A stretch of 64,000 nucleotides of DNA from UBA7887 sp964408735 (GTDB lineage Bacteria > Pseudomonadota > Alphaproteobacteria > UBA7887): positions 1 to 64,000 of the forward strand of contig CAYPAX010000007.1 in the NCBI GenBank assembly GCA_964408735.1, read 5' to 3'. The notes under the pieces were generated by a model that ran no database searches, was not told the origin of the DNA, and saw nothing but the letters and a program-made list of their open reading frames with translations. Below are positions 34,078 through 43,036 of this stretch, in pieces (position 1 is the first letter of the stretch; each line of letters begins with the position of its first letter). The position numbers and the translations under genes are program-made.

Positions 34078-37000
34078 CTATTGCGCGAACGCCTCCGGCC
34101 CCGGATCGGGCGGGATATCCCAGCCACACGCCGTGAGGCCGGACGTGAGGGCATCGATCATCGGGCGGGTGCCCGCTTTCTGCCAGAAATATACCTCCTG
34201 CCAATAGGCATCACGGAATCCTGGATATGCCGACAGCGCCGTATCCAGGGCAATCTTTCCGCGTTCCAGATCATCGCTGGCGCAGTGGGCCGCGGCCAGA
34301 AACACGTGGGTCAGGAAGTACCAGTTCATCTGGTTCGCCTCCAACCGGGAGATCGCCGCACCAAATTCGCCGCGTGCCATGTGAACCTTGGCCATGTTCC
34401 AGTTCATCCAGCCCGGGTATTTCGGGTTCAGGATCGTGAGCCTGTCCATGATCTCGACGGTTCGCTCATAGGCCCCGACGTTGGAAAACACTTCCGCCGC
34501 CCAGCCGATGATATCCGAGTTGTTCGGCTCCAGGCGCAAGGCCTCCTCGGCCTCGCGAATGGCGCGTTGCGGGTCGTCTGTCAGGTAGAGGGCTTGGGCG
34601 TATATGACGTGACCAATGCCGCTGTTCGGATCTAGGAAGACGGCTCTTTCAAGTGTCGAAAGCGCTCTGTCGAGGGAGGAGTCCGGCAGGGGGTTGAGCC
34701 CGACGGCGATCTCCAGGAGGTAGAGATTGCCGAGATAGGCCAGCGCCTCAGCATAATCCGGTTCGCTCTCTATGACGCCTTCCAGACAATCCCGTGCCAC
34801 ACTATGCGTTTCCGGCCCGACCTGGCGGACGAACTCATGAGCGCGCAGAATGCAGTCGTAGGAAGAAAAATATTTCGGTGCCTGCCTATCGCCTCGCGCG
34901 GACTGGGCGAGGGAGATCGCGCCGTGCACGTCGCCGATTCGGCCCGCCACGGTTTCCGTAATCTCGTCCTGAATCGAGAATATGTTCGCCGCATCGAGTG
35001 CGCGGTCAAAGGTCTCGGCCCATAGGTGCGTGCCCTCTTCAGCCGCCAGCAGCTGCGCCGTCACCCGCACCGTGTCGCCGCTGCGGCGGATGCTGCCCTC
35101 GACCACGTAGTCGGCGCCGAGCTTCTCGGAGATGGCCGGGATATCCACGGCTTCTCCCTTGAACTGGAACGTGGTATTGCGGCCCAGCACGAGGATGTCC
35201 GGATACTGCGCCAGCCGCGTAATAATGTCCTCGGTGATGCCGTCGGCGAAGTATTCCTGGCTAGGGTCCCCCGAAAGATTGTCGAAGGGGAGGACAGCAA
35301 TGACGGGCCGTCGAGCCTCGGCATCAGGCGAATGTTCGGGCACGCCGAGGTCGCGTAACGTCGCCAGATAGCCTGCAACGATCGCTCGGTCCTTATAGGC
35401 CCAAATGCGCTCCGTGTCGTTTCGCACTACCTCGATGGACAAGGCAGGATCCTTGTTGCGGAGACGCGCAATGGCAGCCATGGCGTCGGCCTCGCGACTA
35501 GCTCTGGCGAGTGCGATGGGCAGGATATACTGGACTTCGGGATCGTCAGGCACGAGCGAGCTGTAACGCTCCAGCCAATGTGCGCCCTCGACGGGGTGTC
35601 CCGAGTTGAGAAGGATTGTCCCCTTGTCCAGGAGATACCAATGGGGATGCACCGGGCTGAGGCGAATGGCCTCATCAAGCTCTGTCATGGCGAGCTCGTA
35701 GCTGCCCGACGTATACAGCATCAGGGCATAGTGCGCGTGTGCGAGCGAGCCGCCGGGATCAAGCTCGACGCCCCGGCGCGCGGCGGCGATCGCAGCCTCG
35801 TGCTCATGCAAGTCGCGGTGAATCATTACCTGCAGGCCGTAAGCGGCGGCCAGGGTATCGTCCGCCGCGAGCGCCTTTTCGACATGCGCTTTGGCCTGCA
35901 ACAGGCCGTCCGCATGATCTTCCCAGCGGTAGCGGTAAGTATATTCCAACGCCCATCCCAGATACGCCCAACCCAAGGCAAATCCGGGGTCGTCGGCTAC
36001 GGCGGAGGCGAATAACGACTGTGCACGCGCATTGTCAGCCTGGTTGGCCTTTCGCAGCAGCGCGACACCTTGCTGCCATTTTTCCCAAGCTTCGATGTTG
36101 TTCGTGCCACCACGCCAGCGCAGCGCTTGTGGCCCTTCGGTAAGCTCGACTTGCAGCGCACTCACCACTTCCAGGGTAATATCGTCCTGCAGCGCGAATA
36201 TGTCGTCGAGCGGGCGGTCGTAGCGCTCGGCCCAGACATGGCCGCCGCTCGCCACCTCGATCAGTTGCATGACAATGCGAATCTGATCTCCGGCAACCTG
36301 CACGCTGCCCTCCAGCACATGTTCGACACCGAGCTGGCGGGCGACCTCGCTCATGTCCGCTTCCGCGTCTCGGTACTGCAGCGTCGAATAGCGCGCCGGC
36401 ACGAACAGCCGCCGGGCCTGCGACAGACTGGCTATGATGTTTTCGTGCAGACCGTCGGCGAGAAAAGCGTATTCGTCGGAACCGCTCAAGTCGGCGAACG
36501 GCAGCACCGCCACGGACGCCGTGTCGGGATCGACAAGCACCGGGTCGCCGGAGGGCGTGGCCATCTCCGATGGCTCCGGAATGCCGACCAGCCACCAGAT
36601 CGTCGCGCCGGCAATGATGACGGCCGTGAGTGCAGCCGCGATGCCAATGACAGGGCGGCGCTTGCGGCGTAGGGGTGCCGGCTCGGACGCCTCCGCCGTC
36701 ACCCGATAGGCCGGTACCGGCCGCGGGATATTCTTCACCTCGTGCTCGCCAATGAAGGCGAAGCCGAGTGCCAGCCGATCACGCACTTCTTCATAGACCT
36801 TGCCGGAGACATTGGCCGTGCCCGGCTCGGCCAGCCCCTCCAGCCGCGCCGCGACATTCACGCCATCGCCATAGATCGTCCCGTCCTCTTCCTCGATAAC
36901 GTCGCCCTGGTTGACGCCGATGCGGAACAGCATGCGCCGCGCCTCGGCCACCGGCGCGTTGATTTCCGCCAGCTTCTCCTGCACTTCCACGGCGCATTGC

Positions 37001-37236
37001 ACGGCCTCGACGACGCTGCGGAACTCGGCCAGCACGCTGTCTCCGGCGGTATCGATGAGCCGGCCCGAATGTGCCTCGATGCTCTCGCGGAAAACCGCTC
37101 GCGCCTGCTGCAGCGCCGTCACGGTGGCCTGATCGTCGTCGGCCATCAGCCGCGAGTAGCCCGCCACGTCGGCCGCGAGGATGGCCGCCAGCTTGCGGCT
37201 GCCGGTGGGCGGGGGCTCATGCGTGTCGGAGGGCAT
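34078..37236 (-). CDS. Adenylate/guanylate cyclase with two TolB-like and TPR modules
   Basis: Signal protein of 1052 aa. An N-terminal class III cyclase domain (about 12-180) has the metal aspartates in AADVAGYSRLM and DTAGDSVLAEF and the IYGDGVNVAARLEGLAEPG signature, so it looks active. One membrane helix lies near 198-218. Then come a TolB/FlgO-like domain (about 235-370, VAVLPFADLSG), TPR-type helices (about 375-620), a second TolB-like domain (about 655-790, IAVLPFDNLSGDP) and more TPRs to the end. The duplication of the TolB-TPR unit is unusual. It overlaps by 1-3 bp the stop of the paralogue upstream. Confidence 0.88.
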   Translation of the reverse strand: MPSDTHEPPPTGSRKLAAILAADVAGYSRLMADDDQATVTALQQARAVFRESIEAHSGRLIDTAGDSVLAEFRSVVEAVQCAVEVQEKLAEINAPVAEARRMLFRIGVNQGDVIEEEDGTIYGDGVNVAARLEGLAEPGTANVSGKVYEEVRDRLALGFAFIGEHEVKNIPRPVPAYRVTAEASEPAPLRRKRRPVIGIAAALTAVIIAGATIWWLVGIPEPSEMATPSGDPVLVDPDTASVAVLPFADLSGSDEYAFLADGLHENIIASLSQARRLFVPARYSTLQYRDAEADMSEVARQLGVEHVLEGSVQVAGDQIRIVMQLIEVASGGHVWAERYDRPLDDIFALQDDITLEVVSALQVELTEGPQALRWRGGTNNIEAWEKWQQGVALLRKANQADNARAQSLFASAVADDPGFALGWAYLGWALEYTYRYRWEDHADGLLQAKAHVEKALAADDTLAAAYGLQVMIHRDLHEHEAAIAAARRGVELDPGGSLAHAHYALMLYTSGSYELAMTELDEAIRLSPVHPHWYLLDKGTILLNSGHPVEGAHWLERYSSLVPDDPEVQYILPIALARASREADAMAAIARLRNKDPALSIEVVRNDTERIWAYKDRAIVAGYLATLRDLGVPEHSPDAEARRPVIAVLPFDNLSGDPSQEYFADGITEDIITRLAQYPDILVLGRNTTFQFKGEAVDIPAISEKLGADYVVEGSIRRSGDTVRVTAQLLAAEEGTHLWAETFDRALDAANIFSIQDEITETVAGRIGDVHGAISLAQSARGDRQAPKYFSSYDCILRAHEFVRQVGPETHSVARDCLEGVIESEPDYAEALAYLGNLYLLEIAVGLNPLPDSSLDRALSTLERAVFLDPNSGIGHVIYAQALYLTDDPQRAIREAEEALRLEPNNSDIIGWAAEVFSNVGAYERTVEIMDRLTILNPKYPGWMNWNMAKVHMARGEFGAAISRLEANQMNWYFLTHVFLAAAHCASDDLERGKIALDTALSAYPGFRDAYWQEVYFWQKAGTRPMIDALTSGLTACGWDIPPDPGPEAFAQ

Positions 37237-39038
37237 TATTCGGTCTGCTCAGGGATATTAAGGCCGGCTTTGCGCAGGCCGTCAATCCACGCCTTGTATC
37301 GGGGCCGTAGCGCTTCGGGGTTCAGCGGGGAAAGCGCCGCCAAGGCCACCTCAGGGGTGAAGTCCGGTTTAACTTCTAACAGCCCTTTGAGCGCAATCTT
37401 GGCTTCTGCGGGTTTACCAAGGTGTGCCAACGCCGATGCCAAATGCGCGTGAGGCCAAAATGGGGTTGCTGGGAATCGGACCGCGCGCCGCGCATCCTCC
37501 ACTGTCGATTCGTAGTCTCCTAATAAAAAATGAGCAAGAGCGCGTAAGGTATAGAATGCCCATGCAAATGGGTCGCGCGGGCTTAAGCGGATGGCGGTGC
37601 TATACTCGGCGATGGCATCGTCATAACGCTCACTTCGCGCAAGCGCCATGCCGAGCCCATTATGCGCAAATGCCGAGCTGGGATTAAGGTCAATGGCCGT
37701 ACGTAGCTCTGCGATCGCCGCATCGTATTCGCCTCGTGAGACGTGCACCCTACCAAGCGCGAGATGAGCCATTGCGTCTTTGTCGTCCAGCGCCACGGCC
37801 CTGTTCGCGAACCGCTGTGCATCGTCCACATCCTCAAGAGGTGTATCTGAGTAGGCGTGCAGAACCTGGAGGAACAGCGTGAACCCAAGCGCCGCGAATG
37901 CTTGGGCAAAATTCGGATCTTGGTCGCTGGCAAGTTGGAAAAATCGACGCGCCTCCGCCATGTCCTCGGCATTGATTTGCCAAAGATGCCACATACCGCG
38001 CTGGTAGCACTCCCACGCATCGAGATTTTCCGGCCGCTTGCGACGGGCGCGTTCGCTTTCGAATTCGCCGACTTCCACTTGCAGGGCTGCGACCAGAGTT
38101 TCAGTGATCTCGTCCTGCAACGCGAAGATATCCGACAGGTCGCGGTCGTATCGCTCAGCCCATATATGGTTGCCTGTGAGAGCATCGATCAATTGCGCCG
38201 TGATGCGCACCCGTTCGCCACCTCTACGGACGCTGCCCTCGACAACGTATCGAACCTTGAGGTCATGGCCGACCTGTTTCACATCGACAGCTGTGTTCTT
38301 GTAGGTGAAGGAAGAATTGCGGGCCGAAACCTGGAGCCAGCGCAGGCGCGACAGCTCTGTGATCAGGTCTTCCGCTATGCCATCGGCAAAGTACTCTTGG
38401 TCGGCATCGCCGCTTAGGTTATTAAACGCTAACACAGCTATTGATGGCTTCTCAGCTAGCGACTGTGCAGCGTTCGGCGCAGGCGACATATCACGCGTGT
38501 TCAAAATGATCTGATAGGCACGCACCGAGCGGGCAATGTTCTTGAACTCGTGTTCACCCACATCGGCGAACGCAATATTCAGGCGCCCACTCACAGCACC
38601 GTGTATCATGTCCGATACGGTGATCCCGCCCGGCTCGCTCAGGCCTTCCAGCCGGGCCGCGACATTTACGCCATCGCCATAAACCGTCCCGTCGGCCTTC
38701 TCGTGGATGTCGCCAAGGTGGATGCCAATACGGAAGTGCATCTGGCGGGCCTCGGGAACATCCGCATTGAGCGCCGCCAAGCCTTCCTGGATCGCCAGAG
38801 AAGCCCGCAACGCCCCATTCGTGGTCTCGAAGACGGCCAGCACGCTGTCGCCCGCCGTGTCCACCACCCGGCCGTGGTTGCCCTCGACGTGTTTCGTGAA
38901 GACCGCCCGCGCGCGGTCCAGCGCCGCGATGGTCCCCTTCTCGTCGTCGGCCATCAGCCGCGAATAGCCGACCGCATCCGCCGCCAGGATCGCCGCGACG
39001 CGCTCGGTTATGCCGTCCTGTCCGTCGTCCTCAGCCAC
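37236..39038 (-). CDS. Adenylate/guanylate cyclase with one TolB-like and TPR module
   Basis: Paralogue of 600 aa of the gene that follows it. The class III cyclase domain (about 12-185) shows AADAVGYSRLMADDE, DTAGDSVLAVF and VYGDGVNVAARLEGLSEPG. A TolB-like domain (about 205-345, IAVLAFNNLSGDADQEYFADGIAEDLI) and several TPR repeats (about 350-590) follow. No membrane helix is visible between them, so it should be cytosolic, unlike its neighbour. In place of the first metal motif aspartate the sequence is ADAVGYS, which retains the aspartate. ATG 39038 is the start. Confidence 0.87.
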   Translation of the reverse strand: MAEDDGQDGITERVAAILAADAVGYSRLMADDEKGTIAALDRARAVFTKHVEGNHGRVVDTAGDSVLAVFETTNGALRASLAIQEGLAALNADVPEARQMHFRIGIHLGDIHEKADGTVYGDGVNVAARLEGLSEPGGITVSDMIHGAVSGRLNIAFADVGEHEFKNIARSVRAYQIILNTRDMSPAPNAAQSLAEKPSIAVLAFNNLSGDADQEYFADGIAEDLITELSRLRWLQVSARNSSFTYKNTAVDVKQVGHDLKVRYVVEGSVRRGGERVRITAQLIDALTGNHIWAERYDRDLSDIFALQDEITETLVAALQVEVGEFESERARRKRPENLDAWECYQRGMWHLWQINAEDMAEARRFFQLASDQDPNFAQAFAALGFTLFLQVLHAYSDTPLEDVDDAQRFANRAVALDDKDAMAHLALGRVHVSRGEYDAAIAELRTAIDLNPSSAFAHNGLGMALARSERYDDAIAEYSTAIRLSPRDPFAWAFYTLRALAHFLLGDYESTVEDARRAVRFPATPFWPHAHLASALAHLGKPAEAKIALKGLLEVKPDFTPEVALAALSPLNPEALRPRYKAWIDGLRKAGLNIPEQTE

Positions 39039-39114
39039 GCCTCGTCCCTTCCCATGGCGCCTGAAGCCTTAGGCGCGAATGGTACGGCTTGCTCGGGCCT
39101 TGCGCAATGCAACC

Positions 39115-39213
39115 GCGCGGGCCGCGCCATGGCATGGCGGTGTCAGGGAAGCCGCGCCGCAATACCCGCCCCCGGCGCCCGGGCGGAGTTCGCCGTTCGG
39201 CGGGCCGCCGGGG
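39115..39213. repeat. Left copy of a ~99-bp direct repeat
   Basis: GC-rich segment that is about 85 percent identical by eye to 39710-39807. Both begin GCGCGGGCCGCGC and end TTCGCCGTTCGGCGGGCC followed by GCCGGGG, and both contain the palindromes CCCGGCGCCCGGG and CGGCGGGCCGCCG. It starts 77 bp upstream of the adenylate cyclase start. Confidence 0.7.
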
Positions 39214-39288
39214 AGTGGGAGGCAAGTTATTCGTTGCAGCAATATCGCATTCTACGATGGTCATGCAATGAGTTGCACCACCATTGCG

Positions 39289-39447
39289 ATGCTAAAATGA
39301 AAGACTTGACCCCCAAGACCTGGGAGGTGCGGATTGCACCCGCGTTGCGTTGCGTTGGCGCAAACCGTACCATCGCCGGGCGCCAGGAAATCCGGGGTCA
39401 AGTCTTTCATTTCAGGAAATCCGGGGTCAAGTCTTTCATTTTAGCAT
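39289..39447. mobile_element. MITE-like element with 25-bp perfect inverted repeats; GAAAGACTTGACCCC family
   Basis: Perfect 25-bp inverted repeats at 39289-39313 and 39423-39447 (ATGCTAAAATGAAAGACTTG plus ACCCC and its complement) bound a 159-bp segment. The right arm is preceded by a tandem duplication of a 29-bp unit (39384-39412 and 39413-39441), giving a spare copy of the arm. A fourth copy of the left arm in direct orientation is at 39505-39530. No gene is inside. Confidence 0.7.
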
Positions 39448-39504
39448 TTGCTCGAGACTGGCAGTGGCACGCTCTCGCCGCCTGATAACGAAACGCCTGC
39501 GGGA

Positions 39505-39530
39505 GATGCTAAAATGAAAGACTTGACCCC
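39505..39530 (+). repeat. Solo copy of the GAAAGACTTGACCCC repeat arm
   Basis: Twenty-six bases identical to 39288-39313, in the same orientation. It lies 58 bp to the right of the complete inverted-repeat element and has no partner arm of its own on the right, so it may be a remnant of a second element or the far arm of a larger composite. Confidence 0.65.
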
Positions 39531-39574
39531 AAATTTTCAGGTGCCGGCGGCGGCGATATCGGGGGCCGCAGGAA

Positions 39575-39713
39575 GCGCCATGGTCCGATGGTGAGCGGGT
39601 GACATATCGGCCACGGGAGTCAAGGGCCTGCGGTCCGCTTCGCGGATGGCCTACGGGGCCACCCTTGACTCCCCTGGCCGATATGCAAAATGGCAACCAT
39701 CGGACCATGGCGC
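39575..39713. mobile_element. Second MITE-like hairpin element in the mosaic
   Basis: Inverted repeats in two blocks: a perfect 18-bp outer block (39575-39592 with 39696-39713) and an inner 24-bp block with one mismatch (39603-39626 with 39662-39685), separated by a short unpaired bulge. The centre (39627-39661) carries a small GGTCCGCTTCGCGGAT dyad. Its right end runs into the right copy of the 99-bp direct repeat. Confidence 0.65.
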
Positions 39714-39807
39714 GGGCCGCGCATTGGGTGGCAGCGTCGCGGAAGTCGCGCCCCAACGAACGCCCCCGGCGCCCGGGCGAATTTCGCCGTTCGGCGGGCC
39801 GCCGGGG
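39710..39807. repeat. Right copy of the ~99-bp direct repeat
   Basis: Partner of 39115-39213 in the same orientation. It ends 20 bp before the cobA start, so the repeat lies where the promoter and leader of cobA would be expected. The whole 39039-39827 interval (789 bp) holds these repeats and the two hairpin elements and no protein gene that I can support. Confidence 0.7.
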
Positions 39808-39827
39808 TCTGCTATAAGACGCCGGTG

Positions 39828-40640
39828 ATGGTGGACTTTCCTTTCGATATGCCGCGCCTGGAGGCGGGCTGGGTGTGGCTGGTGGGCACCGGGCCGGGGG
39901 ATCCGGGCCTGCTCACCCTGCATGCCTGGAACGCCATGCAACAGGCGGACGTGGTGGTCTATGACGCGCTGGTCGGCGATCAGGTGATGGCCATGATCGG
40001 GCCCGGAGCCGAGGTCGAGTTCGCCGGCAAGCGCGGCGGCAAGCCCTCGGCGCGGCAGCCGGATATCTCGCGCCGGCTCGTGGAACTCGCCAAGGCGGGC
40101 AAGCGCGTGGTGCGGCTGAAGGGCGGCGATCCTTTCGTTTTCGGGCGTGGCGGCGAGGAAGCCCTGGCGCTGGTCGCGGCGGGCGTGCCGTTCCGTGTCG
40201 TGCCGGGTATCTCGGCGGGCATCGGCGCCTTGGCCTATGCGGGCATTCCGCTCACCCACCGCAGCACCAATGCGGCGGTCACCTTCGTCACCGGCCACGC
40301 GGCGGACGGGGAGGTGCCGGGGGCGCTGGACTGGGATGCCATCGCCCGCGGCTCGCCGGTCATCGTGCTCTACATGGCCATGGGCCATCTCGCCGCCATT
40401 GCCGCGCGCCTGCAGGCGGGCGGCCGTGCGGCGGACGAGCCGGTGGCAGTGATCTCGGCGGCGACCACCCCGGCCCAGGTGGTGCTGGAGACCACGCTGG
40501 GGGCCTGTGCGGCGGAGGCCGAGGCCGCCGCTGTCGGGCCGCCGGCGATCGTCGTGGTCGGCGATGTGGTGCGGCTGCGCGCGGGCCTCGACTGGCTGGG
40601 GGCGGCTGCCGGCAAGACGCTTAACGCCGAGCCGCTGTGA
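39828..40640 (+). CDS. cobA: Uroporphyrinogen-III C-methyltransferase
   Basis: SAM-dependent enzyme of 270 aa that makes precorrin-2 from uroporphyrinogen III, the branch point to cobalamin and sirohaem. Signatures: VGTGPGDPGLLTLHAWNAMQ (start and end of the SAM loop), GKRGGKPS, VRLKGGDPFVFGRGGEE and VVPGISAGIGALAYAGIPLTHR, all typical of SUMT. ATG 39828 follows a weak site; the sequence directly upstream is repeat DNA. Its stop overlaps the next gene by 4 bp (GTGA). Confidence 0.93.
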   Translation: MVDFPFDMPRLEAGWVWLVGTGPGDPGLLTLHAWNAMQQADVVVYDALVGDQVMAMIGPGAEVEFAGKRGGKPSARQPDISRRLVELAKAGKRVVRLKGGDPFVFGRGGEEALALVAAGVPFRVVPGISAGIGALAYAGIPLTHRSTNAAVTFVTGHAADGEVPGALDWDAIARGSPVIVLYMAMGHLAAIAARLQAGGRAADEPVAVISAATTPAQVVLETTLGACAAEAEAAAVGPPAIVVVGDVVRLRAGLDWLGAAAGKTLNAEPL

Positions 40641-41935
40641 GCGCGCCGGCGCTGATCCTGGCCGCGCCCGCGTCCGCCAGCGGCAAGACCACGCTGACCC
40701 TGGCGCTGCTGAGGGCGTTTCGAAACCGTGGTGTGCGGGTGGCCTCCTTCAAGGTCGGGCCGGACTATATCGATCCCGCCTTCCATGCCGCGGCATCCGG
40801 GCACCCCTGCCCCAATCTCGACACCTGGGCCATGCGCCCCGGCACCGTCGCGGCCATCGTTAGCGAGCTATGTGCCGATGCGGAGCTGGTCATCGGCGAG
40901 GGCGTCATGGGCCTCTTCGACGGTGCCGCCGGCGGCGGCGGCTCGACCGCCGACGTCGCCGCCGCGCTGGGTCTGCCGGCGGTGCTGGTGCACGATGTCA
41001 AGGGCCAGTGGGCGAGCGCCGCCGCCGTCGTCGAGGGCTTCGCCAACCATCGCGCCGACGTGGCCGTGGCCGGGGTGATCTTCAACTATGTCGGCAGCCC
41101 CCGCCACGCCGCCCTGCTGGAGAAGGCTTGCGCCGATGTCGCGCCGGCCCGCCTCGGTGCCGTGCCCCGCGACGATCGTCTGGCTCTGCCCGACCGCCAT
41201 CTCGGCCTGGTGCAGGCGGGCGAGCATGCGGGCCTCGAAGACTTTCTCGACGGTGCCGCCGCGCTTGTCGCCGCCCATGTCGACCTCGACCGCCTCGCCG
41301 CTCTCGCCCGGGTTCCGACCGCCAGCGCCGAGGCCTGCCCGCCGCTGCCGCCGCTCGGCCAGCGCATTGCCATCGCCAACGATACCGCCTTCGCTTTTGC
41401 CTACCGTCACCTATGCCTAACCTTGCACGACCAGGGGGCCGAGCTGTTGCCGTTTTCGCCCCTTGCAGATGAGCCGCCGGGCGACGCGGACGCCATCTAT
41501 CTGCCAGGCGGCTACCCGGAATTGCACGCCGGGCGCCTGGCCGCCAACGCCCGCTTCCTAGACGGCCTAAGGGCAGCCGCCGCCGGCGGCGTCACGGTCT
41601 ATGGCGAATGCGGCGGCTATATGGTTCTAGGCGATGGGCTCATCGATGGCGACAGCGCGCGCCACGCCATGGCCGGGCTGTTGCCGCTCGAGACGTCGTT
41701 CGCGAAACCGCGCCTGCATCTCGGCTATCGCCAGCTGGCGCTGGCGGCCGATACGCCGCTGGGGGCCAAGGGCGCCCGCTTTCGCGCCCACGAGTTCCAC
41801 TATGCGGAGGGCATGCCCGGCAGGGCGGCGGCCCTATTCGAGGCCAGCGATTCCGAAGGCCGGCCGCTGGGACCCGCGGGACTGTGCGCGGGCTCGGTGA
41901 TGGGCTCGTTCATGCACCTCGTCGACGCAGCGTGA
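40637..41935 (+). CDS. cobB: Cobyrinate a,c-diamide synthase
   Basis: ATP- and glutamine-dependent amidase of 432 aa that adds two amide groups to the corrin ring. The N-terminal P-loop domain has LAAPASASGKTTLTLALL (8-25) and FKVGPDYIDPAFH; the C-terminal glutaminase domain has YLPGGYPELHA and the nucleophile cysteine in VYGECGGYMVLG near residue 323-325, with HEFHYAEG near the end. GTG start, translationally coupled to cobA. The last 26 bp overlap a small convergent gene. Confidence 0.92.
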   Translation: MSAPALILAAPASASGKTTLTLALLRAFRNRGVRVASFKVGPDYIDPAFHAAASGHPCPNLDTWAMRPGTVAAIVSELCADAELVIGEGVMGLFDGAAGGGGSTADVAAALGLPAVLVHDVKGQWASAAAVVEGFANHRADVAVAGVIFNYVGSPRHAALLEKACADVAPARLGAVPRDDRLALPDRHLGLVQAGEHAGLEDFLDGAAALVAAHVDLDRLAALARVPTASAEACPPLPPLGQRIAIANDTAFAFAYRHLCLTLHDQGAELLPFSPLADEPPGDADAIYLPGGYPELHAGRLAANARFLDGLRAAAAGGVTVYGECGGYMVLGDGLIDGDSARHAMAGLLPLETSFAKPRLHLGYRQLALAADTPLGAKGARFRAHEFHYAEGMPGRAAALFEASDSEGRPLGPAGLCAGSVMGSFMHLVDAA

Positions 41936-42071
41936 GCGTGCGCAGCGCCAGACCGCCGGCGAGCAGCAACAGAATCGCGGCCAGCAGACCGGGCTGGGCT
42001 TCGTGGCCGGGATGGGCGAAAGCGGTGCCCGGCACGAGGGCGAGCACGAAGGTCAGGGCAAGGTTACGCAT
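41910..42071 (-). CDS. Small membrane protein downstream of cbtA
   Basis: Fifty-three residues: a signal-like N-terminus (MRNLALTFVLALVPGTAFA), a short His-containing exposed stretch AHPGHEAQ, and a C-terminal helix LLAAILLLLAGGLAL followed by positively charged residues. AAAGGA precedes ATG 42071 at good distance. It is 17 bp after cbtA, so probably part of the cobalt uptake operon; the AHPGHE motif is like the metal-binding start of HupE-type proteins. The family is not recognised with certainty. Confidence 0.6.
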   Translation of the reverse strand: MRNLALTFVLALVPGTAFAHPGHEAQPGLLAAILLLLAGGLALRTLTLRRRGA

Positions 42072-42088
42072 CGTCGATAGTCCTTTCG

Positions 42089-42769
42089 TCAGGCGGGATG
42101 GCTGTCGCTGTGACCCAGCCGTGCCATTGCAGTGGCGGCAAGCGCGCCAAGCGCCAGCCAGAAGACGAGATTGGCGACCATGGTCGCGCTTACGAAAGCC
42201 GCTGCCATCTCGGGCGGCACGCTGCCGGCGATGGCCGGCACCTCGGGTGCGCCGACCGCATGGGGCAGAACGATGAGCACCACGCCGATGGTCTTCAGCC
42301 AGGTCGCCGGCACCAGCAGCAGCGCCCACAGGCCGATGCCCGTGGCGACCACCGTACCGAGCCACCAGGCCTGACGCTCGGCCAGCTCGCCACCGACCAT
42401 GCCGGGCAATTCGGGCGGCATCCCGAGGGCCGGCGCAAGGGAGAACACGGCAAAGCCGGCCAGACCCCATAACGCGCCCTGGCGCCAGTCCAGCCGGCGC
42501 CCGGTCAGCGCCAGCGCAGCACTCAACAGCAAGGCGAAACCGACGCCGACCAGCACATTGGTGCCGAGGCGCAGAACCACGCGCCCGCCTTCGCTTTCGG
42601 GGATTGCGGCAGCATCGCCATGGCCATGATCGTGGCCGTCCGCCGCCTGCACCTCATAGGTCTCGGCAGCGAGGATCAGCGGCTGCACCTTGTGCGCCTG
42701 CAGCGCCGTCAGCAAAAGGCCAGACAGCACACCGGCGATGATTGCCGATAGGGCAATTCTCAGAAACAT
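42089..42769 (-). CDS. cbtA: CbtA family cobalt transporter subunit
   Basis: Membrane protein of 226 aa with about five to six helices (MFLRIALSAIIAGVLSGLLLTAL, TNVLVGVGFALLLSAALAL, GALWGLAGFAVFSL, WLGTVVATGIGLWALLLV, MVANLVFWLALGALAATAMA). A histidine-rich loop DGHDHGHGD near 43-51 could bind cobalt. CbtA/CbtB are predicted, not proven, cobalt importers usually near B12 genes, as here. ATG 42769 is 4 bp from the cbtB stop. Confidence 0.87.
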   Translation of the reverse strand: MFLRIALSAIIAGVLSGLLLTALQAHKVQPLILAAETYEVQAADGHDHGHGDAAAIPESEGGRVVLRLGTNVLVGVGFALLLSAALALTGRRLDWRQGALWGLAGFAVFSLAPALGMPPELPGMVGGELAERQAWWLGTVVATGIGLWALLLVPATWLKTIGVVLIVLPHAVGAPEVPAIAGSVPPEMAAAFVSATMVANLVFWLALGALAATAMARLGHSDSHPA

Positions 42770-42773
42770 GCGC

Positions 42774-42962
42774 TCAGTGGCAGGGGAACGCCATGCCGTG
42801 CCGCCCGTCATGAGCGGCATTGTGCAGGACTGACGGCTGGGCGAAGCCTACGCCATAAAGGATAAAGGCGCCAAGCAGGACCGCAGCCACGGCAGCCGCC
42901 AAAGTCCCGAGCCCTTGTTCAGCCTGGGTGCCGCTCTCGACACGTGCGCCAATTGCCGTCAT
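42774..42962 (-). CDS. cbtB: CbtB family cobalt transporter subunit
   Basis: Small protein of 62 aa with one membrane helix (LGTLAAAVAAVLLGAFILYGVGF) and the conserved C-terminal histidine cluster HNAAHDGRHGMAFPCH, the hallmark of CbtB. ATG 42962 follows AGGGAG. It is divergent from cobU with only 74 bp between the starts; no cobalamin riboswitch fits in that space. Confidence 0.88.
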   Translation of the reverse strand: MTAIGARVESGTQAEQGLGTLAAAVAAVLLGAFILYGVGFAQPSVLHNAAHDGRHGMAFPCH

Positions 42963-43036
42963 CGTCTTCTCCCTGCGCTCAAGTTTTCGGTGCCGACCAT
43001 AGAGCGCGACGGCAGAGATGGGAAGGGCAAACAGGG

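Noticed and set aside
39288..39530. CRISPR-like reading of the GAAAGACTTGACCCC copies
   Set aside because: Copies are in both orientations with unequal spacing, which fits inverted-repeat elements.
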